Made by a program: the position numbers and the translations under genes. Source: Aspergillus flavus (Eukaryota; Ascomycota; Eurotiomycetes; Eurotiales; Aspergillaceae). From it: 64,000 nucleotides of DNA. Shown here in pieces: positions 63,843 to 64,000 of this stretch (positions are counted from its first letter, which is position 1; every line of letters starts with the position of its first letter). Under the pieces are notes generated by a model. The model did no database searches. It saw nothing but the letters and a program-made list of their open reading frames with translations, and was not told where the DNA came from. The stretch spans positions 5,132,381 through 5,196,380 of the forward strand of contig NC_092407.1 of assembly GCF_009017415.1 (NCBI RefSeq). The letters run 5' to 3'.

Positions 63843-64000
63843 TTAGGGTCAACATTAGGGTCAACATTAGGGTCAACATTAGGGTCAACATTAGGGTCAA
63901 CATTAGGGTCAACATTAGGGTCAACATTAGGGTCAACATTAGGGTCAACATTAGGGTCAACATTAGGGTCAACATTAGGGTCAACATTAGGGTCAACATT
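63843..64000 (+). repeat. Telomere, (TTAGGGTCAACA)n
   Basis: Thirteen perfect 12-base units plus two bases reach the window edge. The G-rich strand runs 5'->3' outward, as at a right chromosome end. This unit is the telomere repeat described for Aspergillus oryzae. Open frames reading through it (for example repeated MLTL) are artefacts. Confidence 0.95.

Noticed and set aside
63679..63999. Minus-strand frame of repeated MLTL residues
   Set aside because: It is a translation of the telomere repeat, whose 12-base unit has no stop in that frame.
63843..64000. CRISPR-like array
   Set aside because: The repeats are contiguous 12-mers without spacers and sit at a eukaryotic chromosome end. This is a telomere.

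Overview
The window is a fungal chromosome end, most likely from an Aspergillus. The evidence is small spliced introns (about 48-82 bp, GT...AG), TATA boxes, Zn2Cys6 regulators, secreted oxidases, and two long AT-rich tracts that look like RIP (repeat-induced C-to-T mutation). The last 158 bases are 13 perfect copies of TTAGGGTCAACA running 5'->3' to the edge. This is the dodecamer telomere repeat known from Aspergillus oryzae, so the + strand runs into the right telomere and section Flavi or a relative is plausible.

Bases 1-34,000 are an accessory subtelomeric region in which intact single genes alternate with decayed ones. Intact: a secreted amidohydrolase/decarboxylase-like protein (2780-3862, -), a DUF3712 membrane protein (5807-7157), an EthD-domain protein (11971-12303), a carotenoid/lignostilbene dioxygenase (13637-15235), a Zn2Cys6 regulator (16066-18216, -), a neutral ceramidase (27764-30072, -) and an APC-superfamily permease (32245-34026). 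Broken: a subtilisin-like protease, a C2H2+Zn2Cys6 regulator, a cytochrome P450, a P450-reductase fusion with telomere repeats at its deletion junction, a sugar-lactone oxidase and a glucose oxidase. The last two are stopped only by TAG codons.

Bases 34,300-41,000 are an almost purely A+T island carrying one well-preserved solo LTR with a 5-bp target duplication. Bases 41,900-58,220 form a siderophore island: a SitT-type full ABC transporter, a MirB/Sit1-type MFS siderophore transporter, and a nonribosomal peptide synthetase with the order (C-like)-A-T-C-T-C-T-C. That is one adenylation domain followed by three thiolation-condensation pairs, the layout expected for an iterative trimeric hydroxamate siderophore synthetase. 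Sites matching the iron-repressor (SreA) consensus ATCWGATAA lie upstream of the ABC gene, as an inverted pair, and in the divergent MFS-NRPS intergenic region. No ornithine oxygenase or acyltransferase gene is present, so hydroxamate precursors would have to come from elsewhere. The NRPS reading frame has one apparent 1-bp deletion in its adenylation domain.

Bases 58,430-63,600 are a second AT-rich tract. A short GC-normal coding remnant (63,550-63,842) and the telomere follow. All calls are from reading the sequence. Family assignments rest on motifs and remembered family features, not on searches.
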